Positions 56,901 through 64,000 of a stretch of 64,000 nt of DNA are shown piece after piece (the first letter of the stretch is position 1; the number at the start of each line of letters is the position of its first letter). A model generated the notes under the pieces. It saw only the letters and a list, made by a program, of their open reading frames with translations. It was not told the origin of the DNA and did no database searches. A program made the position numbers and the translations under genes. The DNA is from Diphasiastrum complanatum. Taxonomy: Eukaryota > Streptophyta > Lycopodiopsida > Lycopodiales > Lycopodiaceae. The stretch is taken from positions 24,292,921 to 24,356,920 of the forward strand of contig CM055106.1 in assembly GCA_029204225.1 (NCBI GenBank), in the 5' to 3' direction.

Positions 56901-59744
56901 GTGTGGTCCAGTTTAGGTGCAGCAATCCTTGTTGGATTCTGTCAATCCCTATGAATGTTTAAAGACCTGTTTCTGATTTTTTTCCAGCGATTTTGGATCC
57001 AGAAACGCGTTTCTAGGCAACTATGGTATAGACTAGTTGGGAGCTGCCATAGTCGTACTAGATCGAGCCATAGCTCATTGGATGCTAAAGATACAACAAT
57101 GCAATTATTGTTCTAGCCCAAGTTGAATTGGCCAATTCAGACTGGTTCATAATCAAACCCCAAACTTTTTGAATCAAAGAATCAGATATATGAGAAAAAC
57201 AATAGAACTTTCACATTACATATATGTTGGAACCATAGATTCACAGAAACACGTTTCTAAGGGCACGCATTTCAGAAAACGTATTTCTCCTCCCAAAATC
57301 GTACTGAATTTTTTTTTTTTTTTTTTTTTGGAAAAATAGCTTATGGCTGAAATTCTTTTAGGGGATCAATGGTCAAACCAGCGTTTTGCCTCTCAGAAGT
57401 GCAGTAGATGGGGCACAAATAGATCTTATTTTCAATAGCTATTTGGTTGTTATTTGCTTTGGTTTTCAATAAATGCTCAGGGGGTTAGGGGGGCGGTAGC
57501 CCCCCGGTGGGGGGTTTGGGGGGCAACGCCCCCCAATGGCAGGGTAAGGCCTCTTCATAATTTGGCCTTCCAACTCCCTGAGCGAAAACACACTTACTGG
57601 GACCATTTGTGATCGTAATGAACAGGCTAGAGGTTAGTTTTGAATTTTTATCCTTGACAGAACCCAACATGGATTAATGCACCTGAACTGGACCATCCTG
57701 CACCCGGAACAGTCGGCAAACTACACAGTAATTATGCTCTTAATTAGAGCTTTCATCTGATACCCATATTGCCCATAAAAAAAACCAAAAAATATATATA
57801 TATATAAAAAAAAATGTTTCTAGAATTTTTTTGTATTTTTCAAAAACGCGTTTCTGAACCGCTATTCTGAAACGCATTTCAGAAACGCAGTGCATCTATG
57901 GTTGGAACAAGAAAACAACAGCTAGTTTATGGTGAAGGGTACATCACACATGGACCAAAAGCAGATTATTGTCATCTAAGTGGTTACTCACAACCTAAAT
58001 ACAGATTACAGATTACGATTATCGATAAATTATAATAGTATCAATTATGATTCATCATACATCCCAATTCCCGAACAAGTTAGAAACTTATAATACATAA
58101 CAATGAGCAATTCCCATTTACGGTTTAGGGCTTGGGATTTGCAATTTAGGAATCCAACTTGCAGAGAAGTGCAAGAGAGGATTGGAGGAGCTTGAGAGGA
58201 GAAAGGCTGGAATGTAAATGATCGAACATTCAAAGTTCAGTAGCCCTACGTTCATGCTCCAGATTCACGTACAAGGCAAAAAAAATTTGGGCCCCATTCG
58301 AAATTGCCATTGCACATAACTTTATCTATAACTATCTTGATTATCTGATCTACAGTTTTGATCCATATATATGAGTCTAGTTGTTCCATGTAATAGACTT
58401 CAATAGAGAATGCATTTCACTCTTATGGTGAAGTTGCATGTCTTTTGGTTACCATTGATTTTTACGTGCAATCTCTGTACACATCAAATATAAGATGAAG
58501 AACTTTACAAATGTTGAGCATTTTGAAATTCCCATAATTTCACACAATTTTTGTATAGTTGCCAATATGGGTATCATGTGAAAGGATAGCAAAAAAGCAA
58601 ATGTTATGCAGATCTGTTGCTTGGTTTCAGATGGCTGCAAGCTACATTAAGTAGAAATCTGGACATCAGTAGATGGTTTAAAAAAACTGGCTGCATTTTC
58701 ATATGGTTTCAAAAATTTGGACATCAATAGATGGTTTCAACCATAGATGCACCGTGATTCTGAATCGCGATTCAGAATCGCGTTTCAGGATTTTCGCAGA
58801 ATCGTAGAATCGTTTTTTTTTTTCTTAAAATTTAGGCAATATGGGTATCAGATGAAAGCTCTGATTGAGAACATTATGACTGTGTAGTTTGCCGACTATT
58901 TCGGGTGCGAAACACCAAAAAGTGTGTTTTCACTCAGGGAGTTGGAAGGCCAAATCATGAAGAGGCCTTACCGTCGGGACCCCGGACCCCGCCGTTGGGG
59001 GGCGTTGCGCCCCAAACCCCCCACCGGGGGGCTACCGCACCCCGAACCCCCTGTTTCAGCTATTCCAAAAGAAGTATACAATTCCCGCCAATCTAAGGAA
59101 GGCTCCTTCTAACTCTTTCTATCATTTTCTAACAAAAAAACGGAATCAGTAGATCTGCAAACCATTGGCATCAGAACACCATTAAAACTGATTTATGATA
59201 TCTATTGGAAAAACAAGTCCACCATTCAATAATGGTTTAGTTAGTATTAAACTCACAAAAAAAAAAAAAAAATTGGCCATTACTCCTTTTTCCACCCAAA
59301 AAAAAAAAAAAAAAATTGCGATCCGGGTCGCGGATCGCTGACGTTCCGGATCACACGATCCGGAACGTTTTTGCAGCGGATCGCGATCCACTGCAACACA
59401 TGAACCAACCATATGAAAACAAGTAGGGTAATTTTTTATTCTATGGCTCAAAAGTTGGCACAGGCCACATCCATAGAAATATGCCTACATTGTCTTTTGT
59501 ACATCTAAGCACCTCAACAGATAGCTAGCCCAAAACCAATATACACATCAACTGCTGAATCATAATGCCAATACTTTGCGAGAGTTTTCAATCATGAAAG
59601 ATCATAACAAACAGTGCGATTTGCAAAAAAGGTTACCTGAAATATCCACTTGTTCATGATAATCACTAGAACATTACAAAACCACCACTGGAGAATAGCA
59701 AGGGCGGCTCGCATACTTGGTTGGGGAATAAATTTGCCCTCCAT
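35047..59744 (-). CDS. UDP-GALT1: UDP-galactose transporter 1-like (nucleotide-sugar transporter, TPT/DMT family)
   Basis: Five coding exons: 59744-59637, 37305-37056, 36664-36457, 35624-35393, 35253-35047 (1005 nt, 334 codons plus TAG). All introns are GT-AG and the phases agree (0, 1, 2, 0). Family members exchange UDP-galactose across the Golgi membrane for glycan synthesis. Typical length is about 335 residues with ten membrane spans. Diagnostic stretches are [18 protein letters not shown] (residues 19-36), [20 protein letters not shown] (37-56), [101 protein letters not shown], and the last exon with [20 protein letters not shown]. The start ATG (59744) has A at -3 and G at +4. The C-terminal tail is acidic/hydrophobic ([17 protein letters not shown]). 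Exon sizes and order resemble the Arabidopsis UDP-GALT1/GONST5 pair as I remember it. No stop or shift is seen, so it is probably functional despite the 22-kb first intron. Confidence 0.93.
35860..35914. repeat. (CT)n microsatellite in intron 3
   Basis: About 27 CT units within the 832-bp intron 3 of the transporter gene. On the gene's sense strand it reads GA/AG repeats, so it is not a splice polypyrimidine tract. Confidence 0.95.
39022..39335 (+). repeat. Imperfect tandem duplication of about 150 bp
   Basis: The segment running from ACTCAGTTAACAAG, CTGCTCTGAAT, GCTGTACCTCAT through GGGAAAGTGATAAAAAT occurs twice (from about 39022 and about 39160), with indels. It lies in the otherwise unannotated part of intron 1. 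Confidence 0.7.
41560..41965 (+). repeat. Degenerate tandem repeats in leader of outer element
   Basis: A module of the type GGCAAGGTGTTGCC...GTAAGCACGG...CCACGG recurs at about 41568, 41641, 41719 and, more degenerate, 41930, spaced about 75-100 bp or multiples. It lies between primer site and gag, where leader structure or packaging signals would sit in an LTR element. Confidence 0.6.
42350..42707 (+). repeat. 5' LTR of nested Gypsy
   Basis: Opens with a 16-bp perfect palindrome (GTTACGAGCTCGTAAC, 42351-42366). It contains an 11-bp inverted repeat GTCGGCCACGT ... ACGTGGCCGAC near 42555-42583 that includes a CACGTG core. Ends TTACA. Confidence 0.92.
43603..44434 (+). pseudogene. Nested Gypsy gag (one stop, one frameshift)
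   Basis: ATG at 43603 ([20 protein letters not shown]). A TAA interrupts at 43786-43788, after which the same frame continues to 44397 with gag signatures [60 protein letters not shown] and [21 protein letters not shown] one-base change near 44385 moves the reading into the pol frame ([17 protein letters not shown]). The product would be the capsid precursor that assembles virus-like particles around element RNA. Originally it was fused to pol without a stop. Confidence 0.9.
44435..48379 (+). pseudogene. Nested Gypsy pol: protease, RT, RNase H, integrase, chromodomain
   Basis: One frame throughout, with two in-frame stops (TAA 47024-47026, TAG 47597-47599). Order: zinc knuckle [14 protein letters not shown] (last Cys replaced by Tyr, about 44624); protease [16 protein letters not shown] (DSG changed to DDG, about 44895); RT with [45 protein letters not shown] and the catalytic FLDDILVYS (about 45937); RNase H with [35 protein letters not shown]; integrase with an HHCC zinc site (H..H..CQKC), [20 protein letters not shown] and the segment around [10 protein letters not shown]; and a C-terminal chromodomain ([20 protein letters not shown], about 48265-48325). 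The chromodomain assigns it to the chromovirus branch of Ty3/Gypsy, which targets modified histones. RT, RNase H and integrase catalytic residues look intact; the stops should prevent full-length product. Confidence 0.93.
48391..48748 (+). repeat. 3' LTR of nested Gypsy
   Basis: Same length and palindromic start as the 5' LTR. The internal stem reads GTCGGCCACAT ... ATGTGGCCGAC, changed in both arms but still perfectly paired. Ends TTGCA. Confidence 0.92.
48749..50212 (+). pseudogene. Outer element gag and truncated protease
   Basis: The gag begins left of the nested element (an open stretch from an ATG at about 42221 runs to the insertion point) and resumes at 48750. 48921-49484 has a gag core ([48 protein letters not shown]). 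After a stop, 49495-49998 continues with a serine/asparagine-rich tail and a CCHC knuckle ([14 protein letters not shown]). An overlapping frame to 50212 contains the start of an aspartic protease ([15 protein letters not shown]; the usual DSG is DLG here). The sequence then becomes non-coding, so pol is missing. Confidence 0.83.
51435..51815 (+). pseudogene. Coding-like helical fragment interrupted by the outer Gypsy
   Basis: Immediately right of the outer element. One frame gives [20 protein letters not shown] and [20 protein letters not shown], then a shift leads to [20 protein letters not shown] and [19 protein letters not shown]. The composition is helical and coiled-coil-like, as in retroelement gag N-termini or spacer proteins. 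I cannot identify it, and the left partner before 40593 is short. Confidence 0.35.
52731..53183 (+). mobile_element. Small LTR-element interior (PBS-like to PPT-like)
   Basis: TGGCATCAAAGC at 52731 (two changes from the tRNA-iMet primer motif) and a purine-rich ATTAAGGGAGAG followed by TGTTGGAGATATG at 53183 frame about 440 bp with no long coding frame. The outer LTRs could not be matched to each other by eye, so this is a tentative short non-autonomous element. 51816-52730 holds no recognisable gene. Confidence 0.35.
53856..54332 (-). mobile_element. Compact LTR remnant with PBS and PPT only 47 bp apart
   Basis: On the minus strand an LTR-like segment ends ...TCACAAATTCTACA at 53904, followed at once by the exact primer motif TGGTATCAGAGC (53903-53892), then 22 bases, then the purine tract CTTTGAGGGGGAG (53869-53857) and an LTR-like start TGTTGGAATGGC at 53856 running downward. 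The upstream segment also begins after a purine tract (AGAGGGGG|TGTCA at 54332). The two LTR-like pieces do not match each other, so they may be the tail and head of one longer LTR or parts of different elements. Confidence 0.55.
54333..56729. other. Intron sequence without recognisable genes
   Basis: AT-rich, short frames only. It may be the decayed interior of the minus-strand LTR element that ends in the purine tract at 54340. A duplicated phrase, TAGGCCCTCCATTCTCTAGTAGGT (once with TAGACCCTCC), appears at about 56464 and 56547. Confidence 0.45.
56730..57025 (+). mobile_element. hAT-like non-autonomous DNA transposon, copy A (296 bp)
   Basis: Bounded by a perfect 8-bp target duplication GTATAGAC (56722-56729 and 57026-57033). 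Terminal inverted repeats are CATAGATGCAC on the left and, on the reverse strand of the right end, CATAGTTGCC. Eight-base duplications and the CANNG-type end are hallmarks of the hAT superfamily. Both subterminal zones carry the palindrome AGAAACGCGTTTCT (56748, 57000). It shares a core with copies B and C, GGCAATATGGGTATCA followed by AAAGCTCT. No transposase is encoded. Confidence 0.9.
57234..57900 (-). mobile_element. hAT-like non-autonomous DNA transposon, copy B (667 bp)
   Basis: Perfect 8-bp target duplication GTTGGAAC (57226-57233 and 57901-57908). Ends CATAGATTCAC and, on the other strand, CATAGATGCAC. Subterminal AAACGCGTTTC-type repeats are on both sides. The family core is in inverted orientation relative to copy A. 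A GC-rich centre (57478-57536) contains G-runs of 5-6 and C-runs of 6 that form hairpins such as CCCCCC-GGT-GGGGGG. No transposase. Confidence 0.93.
58742..59407 (+). mobile_element. hAT-like non-autonomous DNA transposon, copy C
   Basis: The left end CATAGATGCAC at 58742 and the conserved core (58829-58960), plus a GC-rich centre (58978-59052) that is the reverse complement of that in copy B, place it in the same family and in copy A's orientation. Its subterminal palindromes differ: GAATCGCGATTC on the left (58762) and GGATCGCGATCC plus CCGGATCACACGATCCGG on the right (59338-59390). The right end is unclear; it probably stops near ACACATG at 59407, without an obvious target duplication. Confidence 0.78.
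59637..59744 (-). other. UDP-GALT1: Coding exon 1 of the transporter gene
   Basis: 36 codons from ATG, ending ...MNKWIFQ at CAG|GTAACC. It completes the family's conserved N-terminus and joins in phase 0 with exon 2 (ATGCAG|AAGCTGGAC at 37305). No other sequence between the two exons offers this N-terminus. Confidence 0.9.
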
Positions 59745-62700
59745 TGTGCTCTGATATCGTATCCACTCCAAGTTCTGATCTGTGCTCTAACAGCTCCAGC
59801 TGCATGAGATTGCAGAGCTTGAGAATTCTAGAAAGCGTACATCCAGATAAGCAAGAGCATAACCATAAATGCAATAGCAACAAATTTAAACTGAAACAAT
59901 TGGAAGCACAAATCAGCATGAGGACCTTTTTGTGTTACCAAGAAACTTCTCCAAGTCAATAGCTTGTAGCATCCACAAGCACAATCTTAGAATTTCAAGA
60001 TGTGAACAGAAGCAAGAACACCTGCCTCAACATTGACTTATCAACTAAGAATGCAAAGCTCACTTGTCCTTTAAATGCAGTGTTTGCCAAAGCCAGCAAA
60101 GTCTGAGAATGGAACCAGCATCTTTTTCTTCAAAATCTGTTTCATTTAGTGGAATATGTACAGGATTGTAAACCCTAAGTTTCAGAATATACTATGAAAC
60201 CTTTTGACATTGTGAAGTTTTATCTCATGAGAGTGTGGTTTTGATACTCGATAACCTGGCCAATACAAAGACTATTCATGAACTTATAATACAAATTATG
60301 CTCAAGTTTCTTGATCGGTTGAGATGATGCCTAAGGAAAATAGTCGATATCAAGAGTCTTTATTTTCATTTATGACAGGTAAACATTTAGCTAATTAAGG
60401 TAGTGAGATTTGGTTATTTATTTGTCCTCAAACTAGCTAGTTGAAGTTAATAATTTAGCCATCTTACCTACTCACAAGCTAAAATTGACGACAAAATTTT
60501 GTAGTTAGTGGATACTAACTGGCAATAATTTTGAGCTGGAGAATTATGAGGGCAACCTTTTTGAAAAACCGACAAGCCTTTGAAAATATAAGATACTGAA
60601 GGAAAACTCAGGACTATGTTACGATCAAATGAAGTCTTGCAACAAATTCACTTCTAGACGTCAAAAATAACAATTAAAAATTTAATCGACAGAATATAAC
60701 AAACAGCTAGTAAAAATATAACAAGCTTTATTTTACTTTTAACATGGAGCTAAACTAGTTAAGATAAAAACTAGTCGCGAGACTAGAAAATGGATTCAGG
60801 GGCAGTTTCAAAAGGATGATGTAAAGGTGCAGAAATTCCAAGTACATGCAACACCCATCTGCAAGTACTTTTTAAGCGTCTGCATGTCTTCTTACGGAAT
60901 TTGAAATACGTTACATCTTGGCGAGTTGTCACTTGACCGATTTGTCTCGCTCAAAATTTCAATCTAGTGCAGTTTACATACGATACTCACAACTTAACAA
61001 CAGACCAGTTTCTCCACTATAACAAACAAGCTAAGTAGGGACACAAGAAAAATTACTGGAATTTGATTCGTGCCAAATCATAACATCGAACAAGAGCAGA
61101 ACAGCTTGAAACTTTAATCCAAAACCTTGCTCAACCAGATTTCTTATTAACTTGCATAATTGTGAAACCTGTGTGGTAAAGTCAAATACATGTCAAGGAG
61201 CACAGCTGAAAAATCAAGCAAGGTACGGACGGAGAATTGAGAAACGCCTCTTACAAGATGAACCTAAAAATAGCTTTTGCACTAGATCTTGTTTTTGAAG
61301 GATTTTTGATTGTAGTGCAGTAACTGAACCTTCATATAACAAATAATCAAAAAGGAATTTTGTAAGCACAAGAACCTCAACGAACTCTTCCTGCGGTGCT
61401 GTTTATGGAGGAAACAAGAAGCTTTTGAAGTTATATCGTGCAATGTCTGACGATTAAAAGCGACTTCTATGCTTTTCCTGTACGTAAGTGAACATACGGT
61501 AACACCAACAACAAACAGAAGCTAGAAAGCTTTCAGCATCAGCAACTGACGTCCACGCAAAGAGCACATAATTGACATCGTCTAACATCCATGTTAGCGC
61601 TGAGTTTACCCTTGGTGACGTTCCTTGCCAAGTAGGGTGATGTTTCGTCCCAATAAGCCGCTTAATTAATACTTCAAACCGGACAACAAATCTCAATTTA
61701 CTGATAAAACACCAAACAAACAAAGTGCGATGAGGATCATCGCATGATTATGCAATTGCAACCGCGTCGTACAAATGACCAACACGCTTTCAGTGACTGT
61801 ATCCTTCAAGGAGACTCAACAAAGACAGGACGCATCTCCTTGTCGTCCTTACACAAAACAAAACAAGGGACATTGACGATCTTGAGTCACCAGAATAACC
61901 ATAATCTGCAAATAAAACATCAAAATATATTCCGCTCATAAAGGTCAGCAAGAAAAACCGATCCAGATCCAAGTTAAAGGAAGGTTTTGCGACGAACCAA
62001 AGAGAGAGACGGAATGAATACAATACATGATGCGCAGGTAGCCTTCACAGAATCTTCTCCTTCCTTTTTCTTCGATTCCCAGCTTCGTCTCCCACACTTC
62101 ACTCGTTTTTTTGTTTCACGCGATTTGCGATCATCGTCTGCTTCGTTTCTCAGTTTTAATTTTTATTCGTTATATTTTGCGATGGCTTGGGTTTGCTTTT
62201 CAGTTTTATTATTATTTAGTTTTAGTTTTGCACTACATGTGCCTATGCCTCTAAACGAAGCAACCAATTATTTACTAGGGTGGTGGTCCCGTGCGCACTC
62301 ATTTTTCTATGTTTCATTGCTAGGGCCCTCACTTAAAAGGGCTTGGGCCTGCCGCCTGGCTCCGATGCAAGGGTTTGGGCCCTGCTGAACCTATAGTCTA
62401 CTTTTTCATTTTTATCCATAGTTTAAAACTCTCATTGTTATTCTATGTACCTTCACCCAAGGAGATGTTGGCATGTTGCCTGCACGTGCGAGTGTTGGCG
62501 TTCACATATGGAGGGAATTGGGATGTACGAATCTATTCTTTACATGCATGGTCTTGATTATTTACGCAAGAAACTTTCTTGCCAATAAAGTTTTGCCAAG
62601 TTGCAAAAAACATTTGAGACTAGATTAAAACCTCTCATGTGCAACGTGGGTAGGGTGTCCTCTCCCAAAGGTCTTCCGCAAGGGAGGGCGAGAGCCTTAG

Positions 62701-63060
62701 AGCACCACCCAAATATGGTGGAAGGCCCTCGACTGGTAGGGCCTTCCCCTACTTAATGCCTAGGTGCTAGGTTTCTTTTTTTTCACAATTACAATCAATC
62801 TTGGATAGGTGTTACGTTTATTATATACGTTAACTCTCTGTATTAGCTAATTTTTTGTTACTCCCACAGATTTTACACATCAAAAGTGTTAATTGTTACT
62901 TGTTAATATCATATTACCCCACCTTAAAAACATGAGCTGGATAAATGTTATTTTACACAAATATGGGGTATCCAACATTTTAGTATTTAGGGATTTGTAA
63001 AAAATGCTTCCAAACCCAATCAACATGGCTTTCAATGGGCATTTTGCTAGCCTGAGTCCC
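59745..63060. other. Transporter 5' flank: no recognisable gene or element
   Basis: Should hold the 5' UTR and promoter of the minus-strand transporter. Just upstream of the ATG, the minus strand reads a pyrimidine-rich stretch ending TACGCTTTCTAG (about 59830), a plausible acceptor of a 5' UTR intron. A region at about 61950-62130 has a CT-rich, UTR-like sense strand and an AAATATAACG TATA-like string at about 62180. These are suggestions only. Short frames (61454-61723 minus, 61987-62388 plus) match nothing I know. Confidence 0.35.
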
Positions 63061-63068
63061 CATCGCCA

Positions 63069-63290
63069 CTGTTACGTCCACGTCCTGCAAATAGGATTCC
63101 GCATTATCCCAGACTTGGATACATGGTACTCCAGTACGAGAGATTATTGGTTACGCCTCGTTATTCTGAACTAGGCCAGAAATGTAATTTCTAACCTTGT
63201 GAGGGCCCAAACACATAACTGGAACTTACGACGGCTACATGCATGTGTAGAGTATCAGTAGTAATGAAAAAAAATCTTTGTTCTAAGCCC
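63069..63290 (+). mobile_element. LTR-like fragment (TGTTACGTCC family)
   Basis: Begins TGTTACGTCCACGTCC and shares TTGGTTACGCCTCG-type and TTTCTAACCTTGTGAGGGCCCA phrases, in the same order, with 33312-33480. It is followed within about 45 bp by Gypsy protease sequence, suggesting it may be, or replace, part of that element. Confidence 0.5.
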
Positions 63291-63333
63291 ATACTACATC
63301 GTATGACCTAATTGGAGGCTTCACAAAAGTCTA

Positions 63334-64000
63334 ATGGACTATTTAAGTGTTGTTTTATTAGATAGTGGTTCTACTCATAATTTTATTAATTCTAGTCTTG
63401 TGCATAAACTTAGCCTGATAACTAAAGCCAACAATCAGAGATACAAAGTTTATCTAGCTTTAAGAGTAGAGTTGGAGACTTGGAACATAAAAGTGCCAAA
63501 TCTCGTAGTGAAAATTCAAGATTATAGATAATTAGTTAATTTTCATGTTCTCGACCTAGCCCGTAGAGATTTAATTTTTGGTTGTGAATGGTTATGTAAT
63601 AAATCGTCTTCTCTGGCTATTGCTTTTGAGAAGCATGTTCTCACTTTCAAGAAGGGTGATAAGGTAGTTATTTTATATGGTCGCAATTTTGTACGTCCAT
63701 CAAATGGAATTTCTATAGTCAATATAATGGAAGCATTTGATTATTAACAATATGAAGTTTTCAATGTTTATTCCTATTGTGGATGTTTATGATGTGTATC
63801 TAAATGGTTGTGAATTTTTAGTGATTATTAACTCAGTAAATTAAAATTATGAATAAGCAATGAAAAATCAGATCATAAGTGAATTTAAAGATGTATTTCC
63901 ATCAGAATTATCTCATGGTTTCCCGCTATCTAGGTCAGTAGATTCTAGGAAATTAACCTATATCTAGACAACCTTATAGCTTCTCTCAGAAAGAGGAGAT
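63334..64000 (+). pseudogene. Gypsy protease and RT start, runs off the window
   Basis: Aspartic protease motif VVLLDSGSTHNFINSSLVHK at about 63349. After an in-frame TAA (63529) the same frame continues with HVLDLARRDLIFGCEWLCNK and FEKHVLTFKKGDKVVILYG to 63745. Near 63870 ISEFKDVFPSELSHGFPLSR marks the start of the RT region. Stops and shifts show a dead copy. The rest lies beyond 64000. Confidence 0.82.

Larger units (their letters stand above)
37306..59636 (-). other. Giant intron 1 (about 22.3 kb) loaded with mobile elements
   Basis: Donor GTAACC at 59636 and acceptor TTTATGCAG ending at 37306. The acceptor has a good branch-point string (TACTAAT, about 25 bases upstream). The other introns are 391, 832 and 139 bp. 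The extra length is explained by the nested LTR elements (40593-51434), LTR remnants (52.7-54.3 kb) and hAT-like elements (56.7-59.4 kb), all inserted in the opposite or either sense relative to the gene. 37400-40592 has no recognisable element apart from a short tandem repeat. Confidence 0.88.

Noticed and set aside
61454-61723. 89-codon minus-strand frame with LTWMLDDVNYVLFAWTSVAD
   Set aside because: Looks somewhat protein-like but is short, isolated and matches no family I know. Kept only as part of the 5' flank.

Overview
The window is nuclear DNA from a large-genome land plant, most likely a gymnosperm-type seed plant. This is inferred from a plant nucleotide-sugar transporter gene whose first intron is about 22 kb and packed with nested retroelements, and from the near absence of other genes. 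No rRNA or tRNA gene, CRISPR array, operon or organelle insertion was seen.

The one clear host gene is on the minus strand: a UDP-galactose transporter 1 (UDP-GALT1/GONST5-type) gene with five coding exons (59744-59637, 37305-37056, 36664-36457, 35624-35393, 35253-35047). Together they read as 334 codons plus a stop with matching splice phases. Intron 1 (59636-37306) holds a complete chromodomain Gypsy element (42350-48748) nested inside a gag-protease-only LTR element (40593-51434), a compact LTR remnant (53856-54332), and three members of a non-autonomous hAT-like DNA transposon family (56730-59407). Two of those three have perfect 8-bp target duplications.

The left half (1-34080) is a graveyard of LTR elements. 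In order: a Copia remnant (+, about 1570-4170); an unrecognised CxxC ORF cluster (5040-6090); a Copia gag-integrase block (-, 7160-9408) abutting an LTR and RNase H block; a 3.2-kb tandem duplication (9648-12851 and 12852-about 16215) carrying RNase H remnants, tRNA-iMet-type primer sites on both strands, hairpin pairs and a GC-rich minisatellite; a broken ribosomal protein S5 (uS7) copy (-, 16640-16991); a Gypsy (+, 17207-19738) cut just after its RT active site by a Copia LTR (19739); a deletion derivative joining gag to RT (21087-21345); and two same-family Copia bodies in opposite orientation (21762-25412 minus, 29780-32918 plus) flanking a gag-only LTR element (25413-29779).

Right of the gene (59745-63060) is low-copy-looking sequence that probably holds the promoter and 5' UTR. 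The window ends in another broken Gypsy fragment (63334-64000). All retroelement reading frames here carry stops or shifts. The inner Gypsy at 42350-48748 is the least damaged. Identifications come from reading motifs by eye; no database search was run.
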